This document shows positions 56,391-64,000 of a stretch of DNA of 64,000 nt, piece after piece. The stretch is from Methylomonas sp. LL1. GTDB lineage: Bacteria; Pseudomonadota; Gammaproteobacteria; Methylococcales; Methylomonadaceae. The notes below the pieces were generated by a model. It did no database searches. It saw only the letters and a program-made list of their open reading frames with translations, and had not been told where the DNA came from. The DNA lies in the NCBI RefSeq assembly GCF_015711015.1, contig NZ_CP064653.1, positions 124,001-188,000 of the forward strand. Direction: 5' to 3'. Position 1 is the first letter of the stretch; each line of letters starts with the position of its first letter. Made by a program: the position numbers and the translations under genes.

Positions 56391-58656
56391 AAACAACGAT
56401 GATTTTATTCCGGTCGATGACTTCACCGATGACGCAGGCTCTGGTAACACCGTTATCATGCAGAGCTTGTAAACAAGCTTTGGTCTGATCGTGCGCTACT
56501 GAAAATAAAAGCCCGCCGCTGGTTTGCGGATCGAACAACGCCGGAAAGTGTTGTGGGCTGATGTCGGCATTCAGCAGGCAAGCCAAGGACGCATGATTTT
56601 GAGGCGCGATGGAGGCGAAATAACCTTTATTAAATAATTCGGCAACGCCGGCGAATAGCGGAATGGCCTGGTAATCGAGTTTAACCCCCAAAGCGCTATC
56701 GCCTGTGCCCATCATTTCAAATACGTGTCCCAGTACGCCAAAACCGGTAATATCGGTGCAACCGGATATATCAAAAGATCGGATCGCTTCCATCGCGACA
56801 TAATTAGACTGCAACATGCTGGAAAGCGCCTCGTCTACCCATTTACCATTAGCCTGGGCCAGCATATTGGCGGCAAGGATCACACCGGTGCCGATGGGTT
56901 TGGTCAAAATCAAGCGGTTGCCGGATTTGGTCAGCCGTTTCCTTAAAACCCGATGCGGCACCACTTCGCCCTGGACCGCAATAGAAATCGAGAACTCCGA
57001 GCCTTCGCCGGTATGGCCGCCGACCAGGGAAACTCCGCTTTTAGCCAAACTATCCAGTACGCCGGACATGACCTGAAAAATGTCTTCTTTATGAATCCTT
57101 GCCGCTGCCGGCTGGAGTGTCAGGCCTACCTGAACCGTCTTGGCGACGCCGCCCATCGCATAGACATCGCTCAACGCATGCTGGGTGGCGATTTGCCCGA
57201 ATAGAAAAGGGTCTGAAATGAAGGAGCGGAACTGGTCTATGGTTTGCAAACACAGCGTATGTTCGGAGAAGCGGGTCAAGGCGCAGTCTTCGCCGTCGTT
57301 TACGCCCAGCAGCACGGAGTCGTCTTTGGGAATCGCCAGTTTATCCAGGCCTTGCGTCAGCGTGGAGGCCGCCAGCTTGCTGCCGCAGCCTCCGCAAGTG
57401 TTGTCTTCCCAATCCTCCGGCACCAGGGATGTTTTAGCTTTGGGCATGGTTTTATTGAAAGACGGCGGCTTTACATTAAAAGTCCCGGCCTGGAAACGCT
57501 GCATGAAACGCCGATCGATTTGGTCCTTGACCCGCCACAACAGCGAGGGCCACATCCATCTCAAAATGGAGGCATCGTCTTGATGAACCAGGGCTTGACG
57601 TTCGCCTATCGTAATCAACGACAACACATGTTTTTTGGGCTGAAAGCTTTTTAACGCGGATTGGCGGGTAAAGAAGGCGCGGATATTGTGTTCGAGCACC
57701 ATGCCTTGCCTGACCGCATAAACACCGGCCTTCTTCAACGGCGAGGGCGAAAAATGAATGCAATCGCCGGCGGCAAATAGGGCGTCGGCATTTTCGACCC
57801 GAAGTTTCTCGCTGACCTTGACGAAACCGTCCCGATCAACCGCCAGCCCAGAACTTTCGAACCACTCCGGCGCGGCGGCCTGGGTGGCGATCAGCGCCCG
57901 ATAAAAGTTTTCAGTACCAACCAGTCCTGTAGCATTTTTAAGTACCAGGCCATTTTCTTGGACTTCAAGCACTTCGGTATTCTGTAAGACTGTAATGCCC
58001 AATTCGTTCAGCGTTTTTGCCAGCCGCTGTTGGGCGCAAAGGTCTTTTGCCGAAACCAAGAATTCATGCCGATGGATCAGGTTCACCTCGGCCTTCCAGC
58101 AGTTTTGGGTTATCAGCATTTTCAGGATGATCGCGATTTCGACGCCCGAGGCGCCGGCTCCCACAACCGCCAGCCGTAAGGGGGCCTCGCCTCGATAAGC
58201 CTCAAGATCGGCAAGCAACCTCTGCCAATGGGCGATAAACCGGGAAATCGGTTTCAGCGGGATCAGTTTTGCCGCGGCTTCTGCCGATAAATTCTCTATG
58301 CTCTTGGGCTGAATGCCGACATTGATAGCCGCGCAGTCATAGCTGATTTCCGCCCTGTTCTCCAGTTGGACGGTTTTTCTGTGCGGGTCCAGCCCGACGA
58401 TCTTGGCCTTGATAAAGCGTTGGCCGAGTTCTTCGCAGAGCCTTCTCAGATCGAAATGGCATTCCTCGTAGGAATAATAACCGGCCAGAAAGCCGGGTAT
58501 CATGCCGGAGTACGGCGAATGGGTCTGATCGGATATTAACGTGATTCTCAGGCCGCCAATGGGATTCATCGCCAACATCTTCAATACCTGAATATTGGCA
58601 TGGCCGCCGCCGAGCAAAACCAAATCCGAAATGGTGGGTATCGGGTTGTTATGCAT
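56389..58656 (-). CDS. selD: FAD-dependent oxidoreductase-selenophosphate synthetase fusion (SelD)
   Basis: The 755-residue product has an N-terminal NDH-2/SQR-like FAD/NAD(P)-binding domain (1-~385; LLGGGHANIQVLKM dinucleotide site, VVGAGASGVEIA second Rossmann site, LFAAGDCIHF). It is joined to a complete SelD (~400-755) with CGGCGSK (catalytic Cys and Lys, ~418), the VNDGEDCA aspartates, and GLTLQP, GGHTGEG segments. SelD makes selenophosphate from selenide and ATP. The oxidoreductase half may generate or protect selenide. Fused forms of this kind are known in bacteria. Its start overlaps the selU end by 8 bp. Confidence 0.93.
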   Translation of the reverse strand: MHNNPIPTISDLVLLGGGHANIQVLKMLAMNPIGGLRITLISDQTHSPYSGMIPGFLAGYYSYEECHFDLRRLCEELGQRFIKAKIVGLDPHRKTVQLENRAEISYDCAAINVGIQPKSIENLSAEAAAKLIPLKPISRFIAHWQRLLADLEAYRGEAPLRLAVVGAGASGVEIAIILKMLITQNCWKAEVNLIHRHEFLVSAKDLCAQQRLAKTLNELGITVLQNTEVLEVQENGLVLKNATGLVGTENFYRALIATQAAAPEWFESSGLAVDRDGFVKVSEKLRVENADALFAAGDCIHFSPSPLKKAGVYAVRQGMVLEHNIRAFFTRQSALKSFQPKKHVLSLITIGERQALVHQDDASILRWMWPSLLWRVKDQIDRRFMQRFQAGTFNVKPPSFNKTMPKAKTSLVPEDWEDNTCGGCGSKLAASTLTQGLDKLAIPKDDSVLLGVNDGEDCALTRFSEHTLCLQTIDQFRSFISDPFLFGQIATQHALSDVYAMGGVAKTVQVGLTLQPAAARIHKEDIFQVMSGVLDSLAKSGVSLVGGHTGEGSEFSISIAVQGEVVPHRVLRKRLTKSGNRLILTKPIGTGVILAANMLAQANGKWVDEALSSMLQSNYVAMEAIRSFDISGCTDITGFGVLGHVFEMMGTGDSALGVKLDYQAIPLFAGVAELFNKGYFASIAPQNHASLACLLNADISPQHFPALFDPQTSGGLLFSVAHDQTKACLQALHDNGVTRACVIGEVIDRNKIIVV

Positions 58657-59731
58657 GTTGTAGATCTTGCAAAAAATCCAGACAATCCCGCCAGGAACCT
58701 TTGAACAAGGTTGGCCGCGATTTTAGCGAAAGAGCATACAGATAGCGCTTGTCGTAATAAATGGTCAGCAAACGCTCGATCCAGTCGAGATGGGGCGCTT
58801 CGCTATCTTCATTCATCGCGCCAATTGCAAAAGCTTGTTTTAGTAGGTTTTTAATCTGATCGCACTCAAGGCCGCCCAGCCGGTTACGGATTTTTTCCAT
58901 GTTCAGCAGAAAGCGATTTTCCATATCACTTATTGGTACGCCGCTGGCATGAGGGGCTTGAATGTATTCCCGGTAGATTTCCAAGGCTCGCGCCCGGACG
59001 GGTGTATCTATCATTACCATCGGCGCTTCGGCCATGCGGGCATAAATGTGATCGGGCAGATGACAGCGGCCGATATTGGGGCTCTCGTCTTCTAGCACGT
59101 AGTTTCCGGAAGCCTGGTAAAACGATAGCGCAAGCTGGTTTTCAAAGGTAGCTTGTTGCGGCTGGAGGACGCCCAACCGCAGGCCAAAAGCGCTGCCTCT
59201 ATGCTTGGCAATGCCTTCGATATCGACATAGCTCCGCAGTTGATGCAGCAATCGGGTTTTACCTGAGCCGGTCATGCCGGAAAGGACGATAAAGGGCGCG
59301 GGATTTTCCAGCACCTTGAGCGCTTCATGTCTCAAGGCTTTATAGCCGCCTTCGACCCGAATTGCTTCGCAGCCGTTTTGATAAATCCAATCCTGAGCCA
59401 ATCGAGAGCGCAGTCCGCCGCGCCAGCAAAAGACTAAAGCCGGCTGCCGGGGACGGCTTTTGATCGCTTCGCTCCAGCGCTGAATCATATTGTCCTTATA
59501 CTCGCCACTGACGAGTTGATGCCCAAGCACTTGTGCCGCTTCGGAGCCTTCGACTTTATACGTCAGACCAACATCATGGCGATGCGCATCGGACAGGATG
59601 GGAATATTGACTGTATTATCGAAATGAGCCTTTTCAAATTCACCCTCCGACCTGACATCGATAATAGCCACTTCAAGATTGCCCAACTGATTGAAGGCTT
59701 CGGATGCGGGGATAGTGGGGTGTTTGATCAT
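58649..59731 (-). CDS. selU: tRNA 2-selenouridine synthase
   Basis: The 360-residue product has an N-terminal rhodanese domain with active-site Cys102 (FCWRGGLRSR) and a C-terminal P-loop domain (SGMTGSGKTRLL, 151-162). This is the MnmH/YbbB architecture. It replaces sulfur by selenium in 2-thiouridine at the tRNA wobble position, using selenophosphate from the overlapping downstream selD fusion. The pair points to selenium use in tRNA modification. Confidence 0.95.
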   Translation of the reverse strand: MIKHPTIPASEAFNQLGNLEVAIIDVRSEGEFEKAHFDNTVNIPILSDAHRHDVGLTYKVEGSEAAQVLGHQLVSGEYKDNMIQRWSEAIKSRPRQPALVFCWRGGLRSRLAQDWIYQNGCEAIRVEGGYKALRHEALKVLENPAPFIVLSGMTGSGKTRLLHQLRSYVDIEGIAKHRGSAFGLRLGVLQPQQATFENQLALSFYQASGNYVLEDESPNIGRCHLPDHIYARMAEAPMVMIDTPVRARALEIYREYIQAPHASGVPISDMENRFLLNMEKIRNRLGGLECDQIKNLLKQAFAIGAMNEDSEAPHLDWIERLLTIYYDKRYLYALSLKSRPTLFKGSWRDCLDFLQDLQHA

Positions 59732-60127
59732 AAACCTAGTGTGGATGTGTTGTAACTATTCAGCGCGAAGCATAGCTTACCCTCTACAGCGGAGGCTGTC
59801 ATAAACAAAGATACGGTACATCTTATGCCTCCGGCGGCCCCGATTCGTCCGCGTCACCTCGTTTCGACCCAACAAGGGGTCGATACATCGGCTCTCGCAT
59901 GACTTGACGCCGTTTCGCGAGGCCTTGCAGGTTTTCTCCGCTTCGCTACGAAAACCCGCCCGGCGCTACGGCTTCCAGGGACTACTCAACCTTCACTCGC
60001 TAGCGCTTCGTTTCCAAGGTTTCGCAGCGGCTGAATAAATACAACTTTTATTTGATTTTATTGATTGCCACGGGCTATCGTCGATTAAAATCACAAATTT
60101 TAACGAGCCAAACTTTAAAACTTAGCC
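59732..60127. other. Intergenic region, no gene seen
   Basis: This ~396-bp gap upstream of selU contains a small GGTTTTC/GAAAACC hairpin at 59930-59956 and otherwise GC-rich sequence without a coding signature. The segment 59820-60040 has the look of a dispersed element, but no second copy is in this window. The selU promoter should lie near 59740-59830. Confidence 0.45.
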
Positions 60128-60569
60128 TTGAAAAATCGCCGGCAAATAACGAAGTATCCAATGGAAATTTGCAATATCGAATCCTGCGGCGAAGTTGCGG
60201 GACGCAGACTCGCGGAGCAATGTCTGCTCGAACAGAAAAACCACTACCGCGACATTTTCCACAACCTTTCCGATGCCATCTATCTGGTGGAAGTGGCCGA
60301 GGACGGACGCTTCCGCTATCTGGAAACCAACCAACATCGTCAAGTATGCGCAGGCCAGTAAAGTCAGCATTGTCCTGACTCGGGAGGATGGTGCTTACCG
60401 CCTGGACATCCAAGACGACGGCAAGGGTTTCAACCTCGGTACCGCTAAAAAAATGGGAGCGTTAGGCCTAAAAGGTATAGAGGAGCGGGTCCAAGTGTTG
60501 GGCGGCAAACTGACCATAGCATCCGAGCCTGGCTGCGGGGCGAAATTGACGGTGAAATTGCCACGGTGA
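60128..60569 (+). pseudogene. Internally deleted PAS sensor kinase remnant
   Basis: The first ~75 codons (frame from 60128 or 60164) encode the start of a PAS domain (LLEQKNHYRDIFHNLSDAI, LVEVAEDGRFRYLETN). The frame then shifts, and from ~60330 another frame encodes the end of a NarX/UhpB-type kinase HATPase (TNIVKYAQASKVSIVL, LDIQDDGKGFNL, LGLKGIEERVQVLGG). The junction falls at a repeated ACCAAC. The dimerisation domain and the rest of the PAS are missing, so a deletion, probably between short repeats, destroyed the gene. Confidence 0.75.
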
Positions 60570-60661
60570 TGTCGACTTATTCCTTGTTTCTTTAGGGCTT
60601 CCGAGTTCCTGATTAGCCCATCACTGATGTCGATACCTCATAATCACAATGGTAGTTAAAC

Positions 60662-61669
60662 CTAGAACAGGTTTCCTTCCACCGCAAGCTCGCGGGCATC
60701 CCATTCCGCTTTAATAGCTAGAATTTTTGGCAGAATGTCCATGAAGGCCTGGACTAGGCGACTATCAAGATGTGTTCCGGCGTTTTCCTTGAGGAAGCCC
60801 AGTGTCTTCTCCAAAGGCCAAGCCTCTTTATAGGGGCGTTTCATGGAAAGGGCGTCGAATACATCGGCAACCGCCACGACGCGCGCCGACTCGGGAATCT
60901 CCTCCGCCGATAAGCCATTCGGATAACCGCTGCCATCCCATTTTTCATGGTGATTTAGCGCGATTTCTCCGGCAAGCTGAAACACGGCCGCCTCGCTTTG
61001 TTTGAGGATGCCATAACCTATGGTCGTATGGGTTTTCATAATCCGCCATTCTTCCGCATCCAGCTTGCCGGGCTTTTTCAATACAGCATCGGGGATGCCG
61101 ATTTTGCCGGTATCGTGCATGGGGGCAGCCAGTTCCAACAGTTTGCAGCGTTCGTCGTTCCAGCCTATCGTTTCAGCTAGGGAGCGGCTGTACGCCGCCA
61201 TGCGCCAGATGTGGGCGCCGGTGTCGGTATCGTTGTAATGGCCGGCTTTGCCGAGCATGTGGATCGCATCGTGATAACTTTTTTCCAGTTTATCGATCCC
61301 CACGAGCGACAGATGAGTTTGCACCCTGGCTTGTACGATAGGGACTGAAATGGGTTTGGTGATGTAATCCACCGCGCCGACGTCGAACCCGGCCTTTTCG
61401 TCGATTTCTTGCGTCATTCCCGTGACGAAGATGATCGGTATGTCCTGCGTCTCGTGATTACTCTTGAGTCGGCGACAAACTTCGTAGCCATCCATGTCGG
61501 GCATCTGCACATCGAGCAAGATCAGTGCGGGATTGTGTTTTTCCACGGCCTGTAAGGTTTCCAGCCCACTACGGGCAAAGGCGAGGGCATGATGATGTTT
61601 TAACGCCATGCGCAGGATGCCAAGGTTGTAAGGTTCATCATCGACACATAGAATCGGACCGTTTGACAT
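60662..61669 (-). CDS. HD-GYP response regulator, second copy
   Basis: The 335-residue product is collinear with the regulator at 27267: receiver (VDDEPYN, LILLDVQMPDMDG, ITKPI) and HD-GYP domain (MHDTGKIGIP, NHHEKWDGSGYP, VADVFDALSMKRPYK). It is a predicted c-di-GMP phosphodiesterase. It lies 14 bp after the hybrid kinase on the same strand and is probably its output. The pair parallels 23575-28244. Confidence 0.92.
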   Translation of the reverse strand: MSNGPILCVDDEPYNLGILRMALKHHHALAFARSGLETLQAVEKHNPALILLDVQMPDMDGYEVCRRLKSNHETQDIPIIFVTGMTQEIDEKAGFDVGAVDYITKPISVPIVQARVQTHLSLVGIDKLEKSYHDAIHMLGKAGHYNDTDTGAHIWRMAAYSRSLAETIGWNDERCKLLELAAPMHDTGKIGIPDAVLKKPGKLDAEEWRIMKTHTTIGYGILKQSEAAVFQLAGEIALNHHEKWDGSGYPNGLSAEEIPESARVVAVADVFDALSMKRPYKEAWPLEKTLGFLKENAGTHLDSRLVQAFMDILPKILAIKAEWDARELAVEGNLF

Positions 61670-61683
61670 GGTTAAACCTTCTG

Positions 61684-64000
61684 TTAATTAATGTTGAACT
61701 GTTTAATGAGGGCTTTGGTCTGTTCCTCGGCGGCACGGAAATCGAAGTTATCCAGCAGTTCCCGTATCGGTTGCAGCATCTGTAATGGCAGCAGTTTCTC
61801 GAGGGCGGCCAGAGCAGGTTCTGCTTCATCAGGGTTGTCTCGATCGAGCGCCAGCAATAACTCGCGCAACAATCGCAGAGGGGCGTCGCTGTCAGCTATG
61901 CAGGAAATAGCCCCATCATTTGGTGAATTTGGTTTGGTAAGGCCGGTTATTTCGCTCAAGACGTCATCCAGTGCCAATTGTAGTGTTTTCGGCCAATCAC
62001 CCGTTTCACGACCTTCGATCAGCGCGCGTTCGATTTTTTCGGCCAGTTCCCAAACCACCATCATTGCCAAATTACCGGCGGTGCCTTTTAATTTGTGCGC
62101 CGAGACACGGGCATGTTCCAACGATCCTTGCGCAATGAGAGTGCCAATTTCATCGCCATCGTGTCCGTGGGCGTCGGCAAACTTGCGCAGATACTTATGG
62201 TAAGTTTCCACATCGCCCCAACTGCGCACACCGCGCTCCAGATCAATAATTGGGGCTGGGCCGGTTTTAGTGTTGGCGGGGCGTGAAGTCGTGATCGGCG
62301 CGGTGTTTTCCTGATGGTGACCCGTGGCGTATTGCTGAAGTTGTCTAATCAAATCGTCGACATCAAAAGGCTTAGCGATGAAGCCATTCATGCCTGCCGC
62401 CAGTGCCGCGGCCTGCTGGTTTTTGAAGGCGCCCGCGGTCAGGGCGATGATGGGTAGCGAGGCCAAGTCCAGTGTGTTACGAATCTGCCGGGTCGCTTCA
62501 TAACCGTCCATTAACGGCATCTGGATGTCCATTAAAACCACGTCGATGCGGTCAGGATTATCACTTAGCCATTGCAATGCGGTTTTACCGTCATCGGCGA
62601 GATGAACGATGGCGCCTTCCGATTCCAGGATGCGGCGCGCCATATCGCGATTGATTTCGCTATCGTCCACTACCAGCACCCGAAGCGGGTATAGACGACT
62701 ATCGTTTGCCGCCAAGGTCGTAGAGTCAGGCGCTAAATCCCCATTGTGGCGCCGTTTAGCTTCGGAAACGGCGTTATACAATGCGGAGGCTGTTACCGGC
62801 TTGTTCAGGATGGCATCGGCTAAATTTGAACCCGGCTCACGCACCAAGGCATCGCGGTCATGAGCCGTGGCCATTACGATCAGCGGTGCGTTAGGGATAT
62901 TGCCCAGGGCTTGCTTAATCTGCTGTCCGGCCGTCAGCCCATCCATGCCCGGCATGCGCCAGTCCAGCAGCAGCAGGTCCGGGAGCTTGTTATTCTGTGC
63001 GCGGGCAATGACGCGCTGCACAGCTTCCTCACCGGAGGAGACCACTTCCGGATTCCAGCCCAGACTGCGCACAGTGGCGGCCAGCATCTCCCGTGCAAGC
63101 GGATGGTCGTCGGCGATCAGCACATTCTGAAAAGCCATGGCCGGCTGTACGTAGTCCTGAGGCTCAACCAATTCCACGGGTAGTACAAACCAAAATTCGC
63201 TGCCATTGCCGAGCTCGCTGATGACGCCGATCTCGCCACCCATCATCTTCACCAAGCATCGGCAAATGGAGAGACCTAGCCCGGTGCCGCCGAAACAGCG
63301 TGTCGTGGAAGTATCTTCCTGGGCGAAGGGGGAAAAGATTTCAATCTGCTTGTCGGGGGCGATGCCTTTACCGGTATCCTGTACGCTGAATCGCAAGTAG
63401 TCTTGCCCATTCATGACAGGCACTCGTGTCACCGTAAGTGTAACGCTACCGCGCTCGGTGAATTTGAGTGCATTGCTGGTCAAATTCACCAATATCTGTT
63501 CCAGTCGTAACGCATCTCCACGCAGGAATTCCATGCCTTCCGGCGCCGGCCCCATCACCAGTTCGACATCATGTCTATATTCGACGGCCGACATCAGTGT
63601 TGCCACATTATCCAGTACGTCATTAAGCCGGAATGGTGCATGTTCGATTTCGAGGCGCCCTGATTCGATCTTGGAAAAATCCAGGATGTCATTGATGATC
63701 CCCAGTAACGAACGGCCAGCGATGCGAATTTTTTTGACCAGATTTTGTTCCTCGGCCGCGAGATTGGCCTTTTCCAGTAGATAGGCCAGTCCAAGAATGG
63801 CGTTCATCGGCGTGCGTATTTCATGACTCATGTTGGCCAGGAAATTTCCTTTGACGCTGGATAAGCGTTCCGCCTCTTGTCGAGCCGCTTGTAGTTCGGC
63901 CGTACGCTCGACCACGCGCTGTTCCAGGATTTCATTCATGTGGATGATTTCGTCCTGGGCGCGCTTGCGTTCGGAAATGTCCACGACCGTGGCCAACACA
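61684..64000 (-). CDS. Hybrid sensor histidine kinase (5' end outside window)
   Basis: The coding frame runs off the right edge; ~772 residues are visible. A PAC end (VVDISERKR) and a coiled coil lead to HisKA (NMSHEIRTPMNA), HATPase (NLTSNALKF, DTGKGI, GTGLGLSI), two receivers (LLLLDWRMPGMDG and VLMDIQMPLMDG) and a C-terminal Hpt (SAHKLKGTAGNLAM). The sensor part is missing. With two receivers and an Hpt it differs from the kinase at 23575, which has one receiver. It shares a transcript with the HD-GYP regulator 14 bp downstream. Confidence 0.92.
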   Translation of the reverse strand, partial: VLATVVDISERKRAQDEIIHMNEILEQRVVERTAELQAARQEAERLSSVKGNFLANMSHEIRTPMNAILGLAYLLEKANLAAEEQNLVKKIRIAGRSLLGIINDILDFSKIESGRLEIEHAPFRLNDVLDNVATLMSAVEYRHDVELVMGPAPEGMEFLRGDALRLEQILVNLTSNALKFTERGSVTLTVTRVPVMNGQDYLRFSVQDTGKGIAPDKQIEIFSPFAQEDTSTTRCFGGTGLGLSICRCLVKMMGGEIGVISELGNGSEFWFVLPVELVEPQDYVQPAMAFQNVLIADDHPLAREMLAATVRSLGWNPEVVSSGEEAVQRVIARAQNNKLPDLLLLDWRMPGMDGLTAGQQIKQALGNIPNAPLIVMATAHDRDALVREPGSNLADAILNKPVTASALYNAVSEAKRRHNGDLAPDSTTLAANDSRLYPLRVLVVDDSEINRDMARRILESEGAIVHLADDGKTALQWLSDNPDRIDVVLMDIQMPLMDGYEATRQIRNTLDLASLPIIALTAGAFKNQQAAALAAGMNGFIAKPFDVDDLIRQLQQYATGHHQENTAPITTSRPANTKTGPAPIIDLERGVRSWGDVETYHKYLRKFADAHGHDGDEIGTLIAQGSLEHARVSAHKLKGTAGNLAMMVVWELAEKIERALIEGRETGDWPKTLQLALDDVLSEITGLTKPNSPNDGAISCIADSDAPLRLLRELLLALDRDNPDEAEPALAALEKLLPLQMLQPIRELLDNFDFRAAEEQTKALIKQFNIN

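Noticed and set aside
56057..56488. Plus-strand open frame of 143 codons after macB
   Set aside because: It is antisense to a clear LuxR HTH remnant and to the selD 3' end; its composition is not protein-like.
1..64000. CRISPR arrays, rRNA genes, prophage
   Set aside because: No regularly spaced direct repeats with unique spacers, no rRNA sequence and no phage structural genes were seen.

Overview
The window comes from the chromosome of a gammaproteobacterial (type I, Methylomonas/Methylobacter-like) methanotroph. The decisive evidence is a complete pxmA-pxmB-pxmC operon (sequence-divergent copper membrane monooxygenase, pXMO) at 30381-33174, supported by two methylene-tetrahydromethanopterin dehydrogenase genes (44322-46185), a bacteriohemerythrin, and a gammaproteobacterial suhB / trmJ-cysE neighbourhood. 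Most of the DNA is moderately GC-rich; 35.7-41.7 kb is visibly AT-rich.

Layout. 1-5.8 kb: the end of a glutathione S-transferase, bacteriohemerythrin, an AlkB-like dioxygenase, a multi-PAS FixL-like kinase with a FixJ-like regulator, and a receiver that has lost its phosphoacceptor. 6.2-21.4 kb: the most unusual region. Five exported proteins end in duplicated dockerin-type calcium loops (a multicopper oxidase, a di-heme peroxidase, two paralogous large proteins and one smaller protein). They surround an exported protein with a cohesin-like fold and a C-terminal surface-sorting tail, a second sorted protein, and a SCO1-cytochrome c fusion. I read this as a cohesin-dockerin surface assembly that carries copper and heme redox enzymes rather than cellulases. 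A lone FixJ-type receiver closes the block. 21.5-30 kb: a galactose-binding-like protein, ChrA, a hybrid kinase/HD-GYP pair, rubredoxin and an MFS transporter. 30.4-35.6 kb: pxmABC, a divergent LysR regulator and a royal-jelly/yellow-family protein. 36.3-41 kb: an AT-rich two-gene operon (Mrr nuclease-SF2 helicase fusion plus a large sigma-region-4/winged-helix protein) that looks like an uncharacterised defence module. 41.7-48.7 kb: housekeeping and C1 genes (proS, a GacA-like regulator, tandem mtdB, suhB, trmJ, cysE). 48.7-51 kb: an unknown gene and an intact ISAs1-family element with a 10-bp target duplication. 51.1-56 kb: a MacAB/TolC-type efflux operon. 56-60.6 kb: an FAD-SelD fusion and selU, flanked by two decayed regulatory genes. 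60.6-64 kb: a second HD-GYP/hybrid-kinase pair, with the kinase running off the window.

Two copies of a roughly 216-bp intergenic element (5910-6125 and, inverted, 30117-30333) differ by paired changes that preserve several stems. This gives within-window covariation evidence for a conserved structure. Functional links between regions, such as FixLJ-type control of the redox block or of pxm, are inference from position and family only.
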